In this document: positions 1 through 6,101 of the stretch, piece after piece | Numbering within the stretch: position 1 is the first letter of the stretch | How the letters are laid out: the number at the start of each line of letters is the position of its first letter | From: an uncultured Clostridia bacterium | Lineage (GTDB): Bacteria > Bacillota > Clostridia > Oscillospirales > Acutalibacteraceae | Direction: 5' to 3' | DNA: 12,483 nt | NCBI GenBank assembly: GCA_947165615.1 | Contig: CAMVBD010000008.1 | Span: forward strand, 1 to 12,483 | The notes under the pieces: model-generated | The model's database searches: none | Seen by the model: only the letters and a program-made list of their open reading frames with translations | Told to the model about the DNA's origin: nothing | Position numbers and translations under genes: made by a program

Positions 1-971
1 TCGATCCCGAGTTTTTCGGACAGGATCGTCGTACTGCCGGACAGCGTGTTGACCCGCTGGCGCTTGGACAGATACTTCGAAAAATCAAAACCGGCCTCGC
101 TGACCGTCAAAAAGTCGATAAAGCGGGAGGCGACGTCGTCCAGAAGCGCTTCGTCCTCCTTGTCGGGGATCAGCGTATACTGCAGTCCGTAGAATTTGCC
201 GTATGCCTTCATGGTATCGTTGTAGCCGAGGCTCATGGAAAAACGCAGGGCGTCGCGCTCAAAATTCAAAAACGTGCCGAGGTCCCGGGAGGGCTTGACG
301 TACTTGACGCGGGGATGGTGGATGTACCCCTCGTGATTTTTCTCGGTCTTCAGATCCAGCACCAGCACTTCGTTTGCGCCGAGTTTGAACGCCGTTGCGA
401 CCGGGATGTTGTCGTAATAGCCGCCGTCCACATAGTCCTCGCCGTCCACGTTCATGACGGGAAAGACCGGATAGGCGGCGCCGGAGGCCGCAAGCCATTG
501 CCAGGCGTCAGCGCCGTAGGGGCGCATGTCCTCCTTGGTGACTTCACGGGGCGTAAAGGACGGGTAGCGGACGGTCATGAGCGCGTAATCGACGTCGGAA
601 GAAAAAAACTTTTCCGGGTCAAAATAACGCCTGAGGTTTTCATGGAAGGGCGTCACGTCCGCGCCCTTGGAGTTGATGAAGGTCCGGATAAACGGGATCA
701 GCTGATCGCGCTGCGAAAAGATCCCGTCCAGCGATTTGTCAAAATTGATGCCGTTTGTCATGATGCGGTCGGCAGTCAGGCTTTCCCACATTTCGTAGGC
801 GGCGTCAAAATCGTCCTGCACGTAGAAGCCGGCGTTGATGGAGCCGATCGACGTGCCGCAGGCGATCTGAAAGGTCTCGCCGAGTTCCCTGAGCGCCTTC
901 CACGCGCCGATCTGATACGCGCCCTTGCTGCCGCCGCCGGCAAAGACGAGGGCTTTTTTATGTTCGCTCAT
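1..971 (-). CDS. Patatin-like phospholipase family protein (3' end beyond window)
   Basis: Probable serine lipid acyl hydrolase of the patatin/RssA/NTE type, acting on membrane or storage lipids. Substrate cannot be told from sequence. All family landmarks are present: the glycine-rich oxyanion loop GGGSKG at residues 12-17, the nucleophile elbow GTSIG at 39-43 (Ser41), and the catalytic dyad motif DGG at 182-184 (Asp182). There is no signal peptide, so it is probably cytoplasmic or membrane-peripheral. The ATG at 971 is preceded by AAGGAG with 6-nt spacing, and this ribosome binding site overlaps the stop codon of the upstream gene (982). The gene is therefore likely co-transcribed and translationally coupled to the TIGR03936 gene. 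323 codons are visible with no stop, so the C-terminus lies outside the window. The family is clear; the physiological role is not. Confidence 0.9.
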   Translation of the reverse strand, partial: MSEHKKALVFAGGGSKGAYQIGAWKALRELGETFQIACGTSIGSINAGFYVQDDFDAAYEMWESLTADRIMTNGINFDKSLDGIFSQRDQLIPFIRTFINSKGADVTPFHENLRRYFDPEKFFSSDVDYALMTVRYPSFTPREVTKEDMRPYGADAWQWLAASGAAYPVFPVMNVDGEDYVDGGYYDNIPVATAFKLGANEVLVLDLKTEKNHEGYIHHPRVKYVKPSRDLGTFLNFERDALRFSMSLGYNDTMKAYGKFYGLQYTLIPDKEDEALLDDVASRFIDFLTVSEAGFDFSKYLSKRQRVNTLSGSTTILSEKLGI

Positions 972-981
972 ATCTGTCTCC

Positions 982-1644
982 TTACCGGAACTCTTCGAGG
1001 TCCGCGTTCAGCAGCCGCAGACGCACCGCGCGCAGGGGCGCGGCGGACGTACCGAGATACGCGTTGACGGCGTCGGTCAGCTGCTGGGGGTTGAGGTTCA
1101 TGACGGAGCCCGCGGGCAGAACGACTTTCAGGCGCAGGGCGTCTTCGGTCTCTTCCAGCGACCAGGAATGGATACACTCTGAGACATTGACTTTTTTCAT
1201 CACTTTCCTGCCGCCGTGCTTGCCGCTTTTTTCGGTTTCGAGGGCGCCGGAGTCCAGCGCTTCTTTCAGAGAATCCGCGTTCATTTCGGAGGGGTCGTAG
1301 GTGACAAGGTACTCGCCCCACGTGATCTCGGAGGGCTTCATGACGGGTTTTGTTGCCGCCTCCACGAAAAGGCCCTCTGGCAGAGAGGCGTTGAGTCTGT
1401 CCCGCACCTCCTCGGGCGTGACGGCGTCGTCCGTAATGCGTACGTCGACCGGCTCTTTCTCCCCTTCCACGCCGAGCGAGAGCGCCAAAAGGAACGAGAT
1501 GTAGGGATGGGGATTGAAACCCTCGGTGTACCAGAGCGGGATGTTTGCCCGCCGGACCGCCCGGGTCATGAGCCGAAACATATCCAGATGGGACACAAAG
1601 CGGATGCGTCCGCGTTTGGAAAGCCAAAGCCTTACCTCATACAT
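982..1644 (-). CDS. TIGR03936 family radical SAM-associated protein (DUF2344)
   Basis: A 220-residue protein of unknown function. It belongs to the family known to be encoded next to, or fused with, an uncharacterised B12-type radical SAM protein. The diagnostic N-terminus (MYEVRLWLSKRGRIRF, then VSHLD at about 17-21) and the ALSLGVEGEKEPVD segment are visible. The ATG at 1644 is chosen over an in-frame ATG at 1734 for two reasons. It has GGAGG about 8 nt upstream, and it matches the usual family start; the longer version would add 30 low-complexity residues buried inside the upstream gene. It overlaps the end of the radical SAM gene by 8 bases (ATGTATGA), so the two are probably translated in coupled fashion. 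This agrees with a shared task, possibly substrate presentation to the radical SAM enzyme; that last point is inference. Confidence 0.88.
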   Translation of the reverse strand: MYEVRLWLSKRGRIRFVSHLDMFRLMTRAVRRANIPLWYTEGFNPHPYISFLLALSLGVEGEKEPVDVRITDDAVTPEEVRDRLNASLPEGLFVEAATKPVMKPSEITWGEYLVTYDPSEMNADSLKEALDSGALETEKSGKHGGRKVMKKVNVSECIHSWSLEETEDALRLKVVLPAGSVMNLNPQQLTDAVNAYLGTSAAPLRAVRLRLLNADLEEFR

Positions 1645-3472
1645 CGCAGTGTCCTCCGTTGAGTTTATTCGCGCCGCAGCCCGCGCACTTATTGTGGCAG
1701 TTGTCGGTCGTTTCGGCGCGTTTGGCCTTTTCACTTTCGCGCATCAGGTATTTTTTCGGAATGCCGTAGTTCAGATGGTCCCACGGCAGAACCTCGTCGT
1801 AATCCCGTCTGCGGTTGGCGTAAAAGCGCGGATCGAGGACGAGATCGTGAAAGACCTCCATCCACGTGTCAAATCGATAGTATTCGCCCCAGGAGTCGAA
1901 CGTACAGCCGCGTCTCCACGCTTCCTCAATGACGGCGGAAAGGCGGCGGTCGCCGCGCGCGAGCACGCCCTCGAGGAAAGAGGTCTTGATGTCATGGAAG
2001 GAGACGTTGATCTTACGGGACGGCAGGGTCTCTTTCAGGTGGCGCTGCTTATGGTCCAGTTCTTCAGGCGTCGCCTGCGGCTCCCACTGGAAGGGGGTAA
2101 AGGGCTTCGGCACAAAGGAGGACGCCGACACGCCGACGGTCACGCCGCGGCCCTTCGGCTTATCGGGATTCTGATAGTACGCGTCGACGACCTTTTTGGC
2201 AAGGGTGCCGATGCCCTCGACGTCCTCGTCCGTCTCGGTGGGAAGGCCGAGCATAAAGTAGAGTTTGACGGCGGAATAGCCGCCGGAGAAAGCAATGTTT
2301 GCGGTCTCGAGCATTTCCTCTTCCGTCACGTTTTTGTTGATGACGTCGCGCATGCGCTGGGTACCGGCCTCCGGCGCGAAGGTAAGGCCTGAGCGGCGCA
2401 CGGATTTGAGTTTTTGCAGCAGTTCGTCCGAGAAATTGTCGACGCGCAGACTCGGCAGCGCGACGTTGACCTTTTCGCCGGGCGTCCAGTCCAGCAGAAG
2501 GTTCAGAAGCTCCTCGATGCGGGTATAGTCCGAGGACGACAGGGAACAGAGGGAAATCTCGTCATAACCGGTCTCGTGGATGAGGCCCTTGCACTGCTCG
2601 TTGATGACCTCTGGGCTTTTTTCACGGATGGGCCGGTTGAGAAAGCACGCCTGACAGAACCGGCAGCCGCGGATGCAGCCGCGGAAGATCTCATGCGTGA
2701 CGCGGTCGTGCACCACGTCAATAAACGGGACGACAAAGCTTTTGGGGTAATAGACGTTGTCAAGGTCCCGGATGATGCGCTTGGTAACGACGGCAGGCGC
2801 GCCGTCCTTGGGCGTGATCGCGGCGACGGTCCCGTCCGCGTTGTAGGAGATCTCGTAAAGCGAGGGGACGTATACGCCGGGAATCTTTGCCGCTTCGCGC
2901 AGGAATTCTTCCTTTGTGGAGCCGCGTTTTTTGTGAACGGCGTACAGGTCCATGATCTCGCTGTTGACCTCCTCCCCTTCTCCGAGCGAAAACAGGTCGA
3001 AGAATTCCGCGATGGGCTCGGGATTGCAGGCGCAGGGGCCGCCGCCCATGACGATGGGGGCAAGGTCCTTGCGGTCGGCTGCCTTGACCGGAAGACCGGC
3101 GAGGTCCAGCATGTTGAGGATATTCGTATAGCACAGTTCGTACTGCAGCGTAAAGCCGATAAAATCGAAGTCCCGGATCGGGTCGCCGCTTTCGAGCGCA
3201 TACAGCGGGATGTTCTGTTCCCGCATTTTCTGTTCCATATCCGGCCACGGCGCAAAAACCCGTTCACACCAGGTGTCCGGGCGCTCGTTGGCGATGGCGT
3301 AAAGGATTTTGATGCCGAGGTGGCTCATGCCGATCTCATAGGAGTCCGGGAAACAAAAGGCGTAGCGGATGTCTACCGCGTTTTTATCCTTCATGACCTG
3401 TCCCAGCTCCCCGCCCGTGTAACGCGCGGGCTTTTGCACGGTCGGCAGCAGTTTTTCAATTCTGGGATCCAA
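1637..3472 (-). CDS. TIGR03960 family B12-binding-type radical SAM protein
   Basis: A 611-residue radical S-adenosylmethionine enzyme of unknown substrate. The N-terminal part (about 1-240) starts with PRIEKLLPTVQKPARYTGGE and has the shape of a cobalamin-binding-like domain without an obvious DxHxxG motif. The radical SAM core carries CX3CX2C (Cys266, Cys270, Cys273), which binds the catalytic 4Fe-4S cluster. The C-terminus ends in another CX3CX2C (Cys592, Cys596, Cys599) plus Cys609. I chose TTG at 3472 as the start: it is preceded by AAGGA, gives the usual family N-terminus, and sits about 16 nt downstream of the predicted transcription start. The longer open frame to 3616 would begin upstream of the promoter. 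It is co-transcribed with the TIGR03936 partner and the patatin gene. Family assignment is secure; function is unknown. Confidence 0.92.
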   Translation of the reverse strand: MDPRIEKLLPTVQKPARYTGGELGQVMKDKNAVDIRYAFCFPDSYEIGMSHLGIKILYAIANERPDTWCERVFAPWPDMEQKMREQNIPLYALESGDPIRDFDFIGFTLQYELCYTNILNMLDLAGLPVKAADRKDLAPIVMGGGPCACNPEPIAEFFDLFSLGEGEEVNSEIMDLYAVHKKRGSTKEEFLREAAKIPGVYVPSLYEISYNADGTVAAITPKDGAPAVVTKRIIRDLDNVYYPKSFVVPFIDVVHDRVTHEIFRGCIRGCRFCQACFLNRPIREKSPEVINEQCKGLIHETGYDEISLCSLSSSDYTRIEELLNLLLDWTPGEKVNVALPSLRVDNFSDELLQKLKSVRRSGLTFAPEAGTQRMRDVINKNVTEEEMLETANIAFSGGYSAVKLYFMLGLPTETDEDVEGIGTLAKKVVDAYYQNPDKPKGRGVTVGVSASSFVPKPFTPFQWEPQATPEELDHKQRHLKETLPSRKINVSFHDIKTSFLEGVLARGDRRLSAVIEEAWRRGCTFDSWGEYYRFDTWMEVFHDLVLDPRFYANRRRDYDEVLPWDHLNYGIPKKYLMRESEKAKRAETTDNCHNKCAGCGANKLNGGHCDV

Positions 3473-3494
3473 AGAAACCACTTCCTTTATTTTT

Positions 3495-3523
3495 ATTGTA
3501 ACATATCCGGAAGCGGTTTGCAA
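3495..3523 (-). promoter_or_regulatory. Sigma-A promoter of the radical SAM operon (extended -10)
   Basis: On the minus strand, TTGCAA (3523-3518), a 17-bp spacer and TACAAT (3500-3495), with TG one base before the -10 box (extended -10). The predicted start near 3488 leaves a leader of about 16 nt holding the AAGGA ribosome binding site of the TTG at 3472. It lies in the 82-nt gap after the M50 gene, so the radical SAM operon can be expressed independently of the peptidase pair. Confidence 0.75.
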
Positions 3524-3554
3524 GAGGCGAAGGCGACAAAGCGGCGCCGCCCGT

Positions 3555-4172
3555 TCAGGCCCGGCGAAAGAAACGTCCCGGCAGACGGAACAGCCGGAAG
3601 GCGGCATATACGGCAAAGCCCCAAAGGAACAGCGCGTTGGCGCCGGCGAGCGTGAAAACGCCTGACGATAAAAACAGCCCCGCCGTCAGCGCAAGATCCA
3701 GACGCCGCTGGCCGCGGCTCAGAAAAGCCGCCTTTCCATGGAGGATCAACAGGACCGCCAGCGCTCTGCCGCCGTCCAGGAATGAAAGCGGCAAAAGGTT
3801 GAGGAGTCCAAGCGTCAGATTCAGGAGCACGCCCTCGCCCGTCGGCAAAGAAAAAAGCCGACCGCAGAAAAAGAGCGCCGCCGAGAGGACCAGATTGACA
3901 ACAGGCCCCGCAAGGATACTGACGAGCGCCTTTTTCGGCGGCAAACGGTCGATTTCCCTTCCCGCAATCGCGGCGCCGCCGGGCAGGAGGCTCAGGGTCA
4001 GGTCCCTGCATCCGGCGGACAACAGGCAGACAAGATGTCCCGCCTCATGTAAAAAGGCGCTCAGGAAAAAAGCCGCCGCCCGAAGAGGCGACGACGAGGA
4101 CAGAGCGAGGACCAGAAAGGCTGCAAAGAAAAAGGTGATCCGGAGTTTCAGCCTACCGAAGCGCAGTTCCAC
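3555..4172 (-). CDS. spoIVFB: M50 family site-2-type intramembrane metalloprotease, SpoIVFB-like
   Basis: A 205-residue polytopic membrane protease. SpoIVFB homologues cleave pro-sigma-K in the mother cell during sporulation. The zinc motif HEAGH (His42, Glu43, His46) lies in an early membrane helix. LAGPVVNL at about 87-94 and NLLPLSFLDGG (Asp133) supply the other family signatures, including the third zinc ligand. I chose GTG at 4172: it has GGAGGG at 4186-4181 and yields the normal family N-terminus. The longer frame to 4274 would add 34 residues lying wholly inside the M23 gene. It overlaps the M23 gene by 20 bases. The SpoIVFA/SpoIVFB order of neighbours and the upstream sigma-E-like promoter support a sporulation role. 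The C-terminus is hydrophobic and lacks the CBS domain of the B. subtilis protein (known to be 288 residues). The exact name spoIVFB is inferred, not proven. Confidence 0.82.
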   Translation of the reverse strand: MELRFGRLKLRITFFFAAFLVLALSSSSPLRAAAFFLSAFLHEAGHLVCLLSAGCRDLTLSLLPGGAAIAGREIDRLPPKKALVSILAGPVVNLVLSAALFFCGRLFSLPTGEGVLLNLTLGLLNLLPLSFLDGGRALAVLLILHGKAAFLSRGQRRLDLALTAGLFLSSGVFTLAGANALFLWGFAVYAAFRLFRLPGRFFRRA

Positions 4173-4935
4173 CGGAAGCGCCCTCCAAAAAAGCGGTCGG
4201 ATCGGTTTTTTCCCCACCGACGTGCAATTCAAAATGCAGATGCGGACCGGTCGCAAGCCCCGTATGTCCGACAAAGCCGACGACGTCGCCCTTTCGCACC
4301 GTCTCGCCCGTCTTTACGTTGACAGCGGACAGATGGCAGTACAGCGTCTCCCGGTCCCCGGTATGACGGAGTTTTACGTAATTGCCGCTCATCTCCCCGA
4401 CGCCGACGCCGACGACTTCTCCGTCCAGGACCGCAAGCACCGGCGTCCCTTCCTCCGCGCCGAGATCCACGCCGGAGTGGAACCGCGTTTGGCCGTAGAT
4501 CGGGTGGGTCCGCTCCCCGTAGCCGGAAGTCATGCTTCCCGAGACCGGCAGAATAGGCGTCTCGGTGTTCAGCGTCAGCGGGACCGGCGTCAGGGCGGCG
4601 GCGGGAAGCGCGGCGCCCGTTCCCGTCTGCTCTGCGGCGGAGGCGGCGGATACGGAGGGCTCGGCGTCCGGCTCGGAAGACGGTTCGTTCTTTTCGGAAG
4701 TTTGGTCCTCCTTTTTTTCGTATCCGCTTCCGATGTCAAAAAAGCGCAGGGGCTCTTTTCCGTAATCCCCGGCGTTCAGGCTGTCAAACTCTGTCCGCAT
4801 CCGGGAGAAAGACTCCTGTCGGTAAAAGGCCGTAAACAGCAGGACGGCCGCGATCAGGATGCAGATCCCCGTCTGCAGAAAAGTCAGAGAGATAAACGGG
4901 TCCCGCTGTTTTCCGGGCTTTTTTTCCGCACGCAT
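4153..4935 (-). CDS. M23/LytM family membrane-anchored peptidase in the SpoIVFA position
   Basis: A 260-residue protein with a short basic N-terminus, one membrane helix (about 18-37), a Ser/Glu/Ala-rich linker (about 70-125) and a C-terminal LytM domain (about 130-252). The domain keeps every catalytic residue expected of an M23 endopeptidase: His153 and Asp157 (HSGVD), His201, and His232/His234 (HLHFEL). It may therefore cleave peptidoglycan cross-links outside the membrane. Its place directly before an M50 protease is that of SpoIVFA, which tethers and inhibits SpoIVFB in B. subtilis. The ATG at 4935 has AAGGGGGAG upstream, separated by a run of seven T. That run and the ribosome binding site also form the 3' half of the LysR terminator. 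Alternative roles are a SpoIIQ-like factor or a plain cell-wall hydrolase. Confidence 0.85.
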   Translation of the reverse strand: MRAEKKPGKQRDPFISLTFLQTGICILIAAVLLFTAFYRQESFSRMRTEFDSLNAGDYGKEPLRFFDIGSGYEKKEDQTSEKNEPSSEPDAEPSVSAASAAEQTGTGAALPAAALTPVPLTLNTETPILPVSGSMTSGYGERTHPIYGQTRFHSGVDLGAEEGTPVLAVLDGEVVGVGVGEMSGNYVKLRHTGDRETLYCHLSAVNVKTGETVRKGDVVGFVGHTGLATGPHLHFELHVGGEKTDPTAFLEGASGGTALR

Positions 4936-4982
4936 AAAAAAACTCCCCCTTGTCCCTAAAGCGTATGCGCGGGAAAGGGGGA
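4936..4982 (-). terminator. LysR-gene terminator hairpin that also sequesters the M23 ribosome binding site
   Basis: Starting 12 nt past the LysR stop, the minus strand forms an 8-bp stem (TCCCCCTT 4982-4975 with AAGGGGGA 4951-4944), a 1-nt bulge (4952) and four more pairs (TCCC 4974-4971 with GGGA 4956-4953). The loop contains a small GCG-CATA-CGC hairpin. A G and seven T (4942-4936) follow, running directly into the ATG at 4935. It has the form of a Rho-independent terminator. The 3' arm AAGGGGGAG is also the M23 ribosome binding site. Confidence 0.78.
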
Positions 4983-4989
4983 TTATGAC
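4960..4989 (-). promoter_or_regulatory. Putative sigma-E (mother-cell sporulation) promoter for the M23-M50 pair
   Basis: On the minus strand, TCATAAT (4988-4982), a 14-bp spacer and CATACGCT (4967-4960). The B. subtilis sigma-E consensus is KMATATT, about 14 bp, CATACAHT. The match is 6 of 7 and 7 of 8 positions with exact spacing. The predicted start near 4953 gives an 18-nt leader that holds the M23 ribosome binding site. The B. subtilis spoIVF operon is known to be under sigma-E, which fits. It was found by eye, so chance similarity is not excluded. Confidence 0.6.
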
Positions 4990-4994
4990 GGGGT

Positions 4995-5894
4995 TCAGCG
5001 ATAGACGCGCACGGTATCGTTATAGGCGGCGACGATACCGTGGAGCATTTCGGTCTGCGAAAAATCATCCCGGTATGCGATGTTCATTTCTCGCATCATG
5101 CTGAGGTTTTCGACCGGCAGGACGGAGATTTTGCCTTTTTTGATCTCGTCCAGACACGCGGATCTCGGCAGGATGGAAATGCCGAAGTCCCGGCGGATCA
5201 GATCCTTGATGGTCGCGACGTTGTCGAGTTCCAGAATCACGTTGAAGTCGGAGACGTTCATGTTGTTCGATTCCAGATGCGCGACGAACAGGTTGCGGGT
5301 CCCGGAGTTCGGCAGGCGCAGGATCAGACGCTCCTTTTTGAGTTCCTGCAAAGTGACCATGCTTTTTCCCGCCAGCGGGTGCGTCGGGGAGACCGCGGCG
5401 ATCAGGTAGTCGGTATCGAGCAGCAGAAAGCGCAGCGACGGGTCCTGCGTGCGGCCTTCCACGACGGCGATGTCAAGTTCATAGGTTTTAAGCATCTTAT
5501 AAAGATTGCTTATAGAGTCCGTAATCATTTTTATACTGACGCCCCCGTTTTCGGCGGCGTATTTCGCAAGCGCCTCCGCAATGGGGTTGGACTCCGCCGT
5601 ATGGGTAATGCCGACGGTCAGGTGGTCGATGGAAAGCCGGGCGTCCGAAAGATCCTGCACCAGCGTATTCTCCAGCGCGATCATTTTCTGGGCGCAGCGG
5701 ATCACTTTTTTCCCGGGCTTTGTGACGATCAGCTTGCCGCCGACCCGTTCGAAGATTTTGACGCCCAGCTCGGATTCCAGGCTTTTGATGTGCTGGCTGA
5801 CGGCGGGCTGCGTAACAGACAACTGCTTTGCCGCGCCGACGAACGAGCCGCACTGGTACACGGCGACCAGAGAATAGAGTTTCGGTTCGATCAT
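4995..5894 (-). CDS. LysR family transcriptional regulator
   Basis: A 299-residue LysR-type regulator. The N-terminal winged helix-turn-helix (about 1-60) is textbook: LYSLVAVYQCGSFVGAAKQL followed by VTQPAVSQHIKSLESELG. The effector-binding domain follows from about residue 88 to the end. The ATG at 5894 has AAGGAG 5 nt upstream; an earlier in-frame ATG at 5951 lacks a site and adds 19 residues not seen in the family. It is divergent from the MATE transporter gene, with two T-N11-A dyads between them. It therefore probably controls that transporter and itself in response to an unknown small molecule. It ends shortly before a terminator that overlaps the start region of the M23 gene. The ligand cannot be deduced. 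Confidence 0.93.
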   Translation of the reverse strand: MIEPKLYSLVAVYQCGSFVGAAKQLSVTQPAVSQHIKSLESELGVKIFERVGGKLIVTKPGKKVIRCAQKMIALENTLVQDLSDARLSIDHLTVGITHTAESNPIAEALAKYAAENGGVSIKMITDSISNLYKMLKTYELDIAVVEGRTQDPSLRFLLLDTDYLIAAVSPTHPLAGKSMVTLQELKKERLILRLPNSGTRNLFVAHLESNNMNVSDFNVILELDNVATIKDLIRRDFGISILPRSACLDEIKKGKISVLPVENLSMMREMNIAYRDDFSQTEMLHGIVAAYNDTVRVYR

Positions 5895-5906
5895 ACAGAC
5901 TCCTTT

Positions 5907-5925
5907 ATATAACGATTTGTTATAT
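5907..5925. promoter_or_regulatory. LysR recognition site (T-N11-A dyad), distal
   Basis: Perfect inverted repeat ATATAAC-N5-GTTATAT containing TAAC-N5-GTTA, which has the T-N11-A form expected of LysR-type regulators. Its centre (5916) lies about 64 bases before the predicted MATE transcription start, the usual place of the high-affinity LysR site. It also lies in the LysR leader, next to that gene's ribosome binding site, so it could serve in autorepression. Confidence 0.65.
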
Positions 5926-5939
5926 CTGTGTAAAAAATA

Positions 5940-5954
5940 ATAACTTGACATTAT
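5940..5954. promoter_or_regulatory. LysR activation-type site (second T-N11-A dyad) over the MATE -35 box
   Basis: Imperfect dyad ATAAC-N5-ATTAT with T-N11-A geometry (T5941 to A5953). Its centre (5947) is 31 bp from that of the distal dyad, about three helical turns, and it overlaps the TTGACA box of the MATE promoter. This is where an activation-binding site of a LysR regulator normally sits. Because the arms are weaker, the call is less certain. Confidence 0.45.
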
Positions 5955-5973
5955 CTCATAGATTTAGTAGAAT
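5945..5973 (+). promoter_or_regulatory. Sigma-A promoter of the MATE gene
   Basis: TTGACA (5945-5950), 17-bp spacer, TAGAAT (5968-5973). The predicted start near 5980 gives a leader of about 120 nt before the TTG at 6102. The -10 box abuts the -10 box of the opposing LysR promoter, so the two promoters share DNA and may exclude each other. Confidence 0.75.
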
Positions 5974-6000
5974 TATATAGTATTCGAAAAGAAAAATCAA
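5972..6000 (-). promoter_or_regulatory. Sigma-A promoter of the LysR gene
   Basis: On the minus strand, TTGATT (6000-5995), 17-bp spacer, TATAAT (5977-5972). The predicted start near 5965 gives a leader of about 70 nt that includes both LysR dyads, a layout suited to autorepression. Confidence 0.65.
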
Positions 6001-6027
6001 CCGTTTCATAAACTTTTCTGACCATTT

Positions 6028-6060
6028 GCCGGGACTTCCCCGGCGATTGTCTTTTTCTTT
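6028..6060 (+). promoter_or_regulatory. Leader hairpin of the MATE mRNA, possible weak attenuator
   Basis: GCCGGG (6028-6033), loop ACTTC, CCCGGC (6039-6044), extendable by a T-G and a T-A pair, followed after six bases by T-rich sequence (two runs of five T). It lies inside the predicted untranslated leader. The T runs start late for a normal terminator, so the function is open. Confidence 0.3.
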
Positions 6061-6101
6061 TTATCCCTGTTTTCGACTTTTTCAGAAAGGAAGCGACCCT
6101 C

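Noticed and set aside
3541..3550. GC palindrome GCGGCGCCGC after the M50 stop as a terminator
   Set aside because: It has no loop and no T run, so it is not a credible Rho-independent terminator.
2414..3655. Plus-strand open frame of 413 codons opposite the radical SAM gene
   Set aside because: Shadow of the real minus-strand gene. It has no family motif and would run through that gene's promoter.
3637..4959. Long plus-strand open frame opposite the M23 and M50 genes (440 codons)
   Set aside because: It is Arg/Pro/Ser-rich, has no recognisable domain, and lies antisense to two genes with clear catalytic motifs. GC-rich coding sequence opens such frames by chance.
5040..5912. Plus-strand open frame of 290 codons opposite the LysR gene
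   Set aside because: It is antisense to an intact LysR gene and has no recognisable domain.
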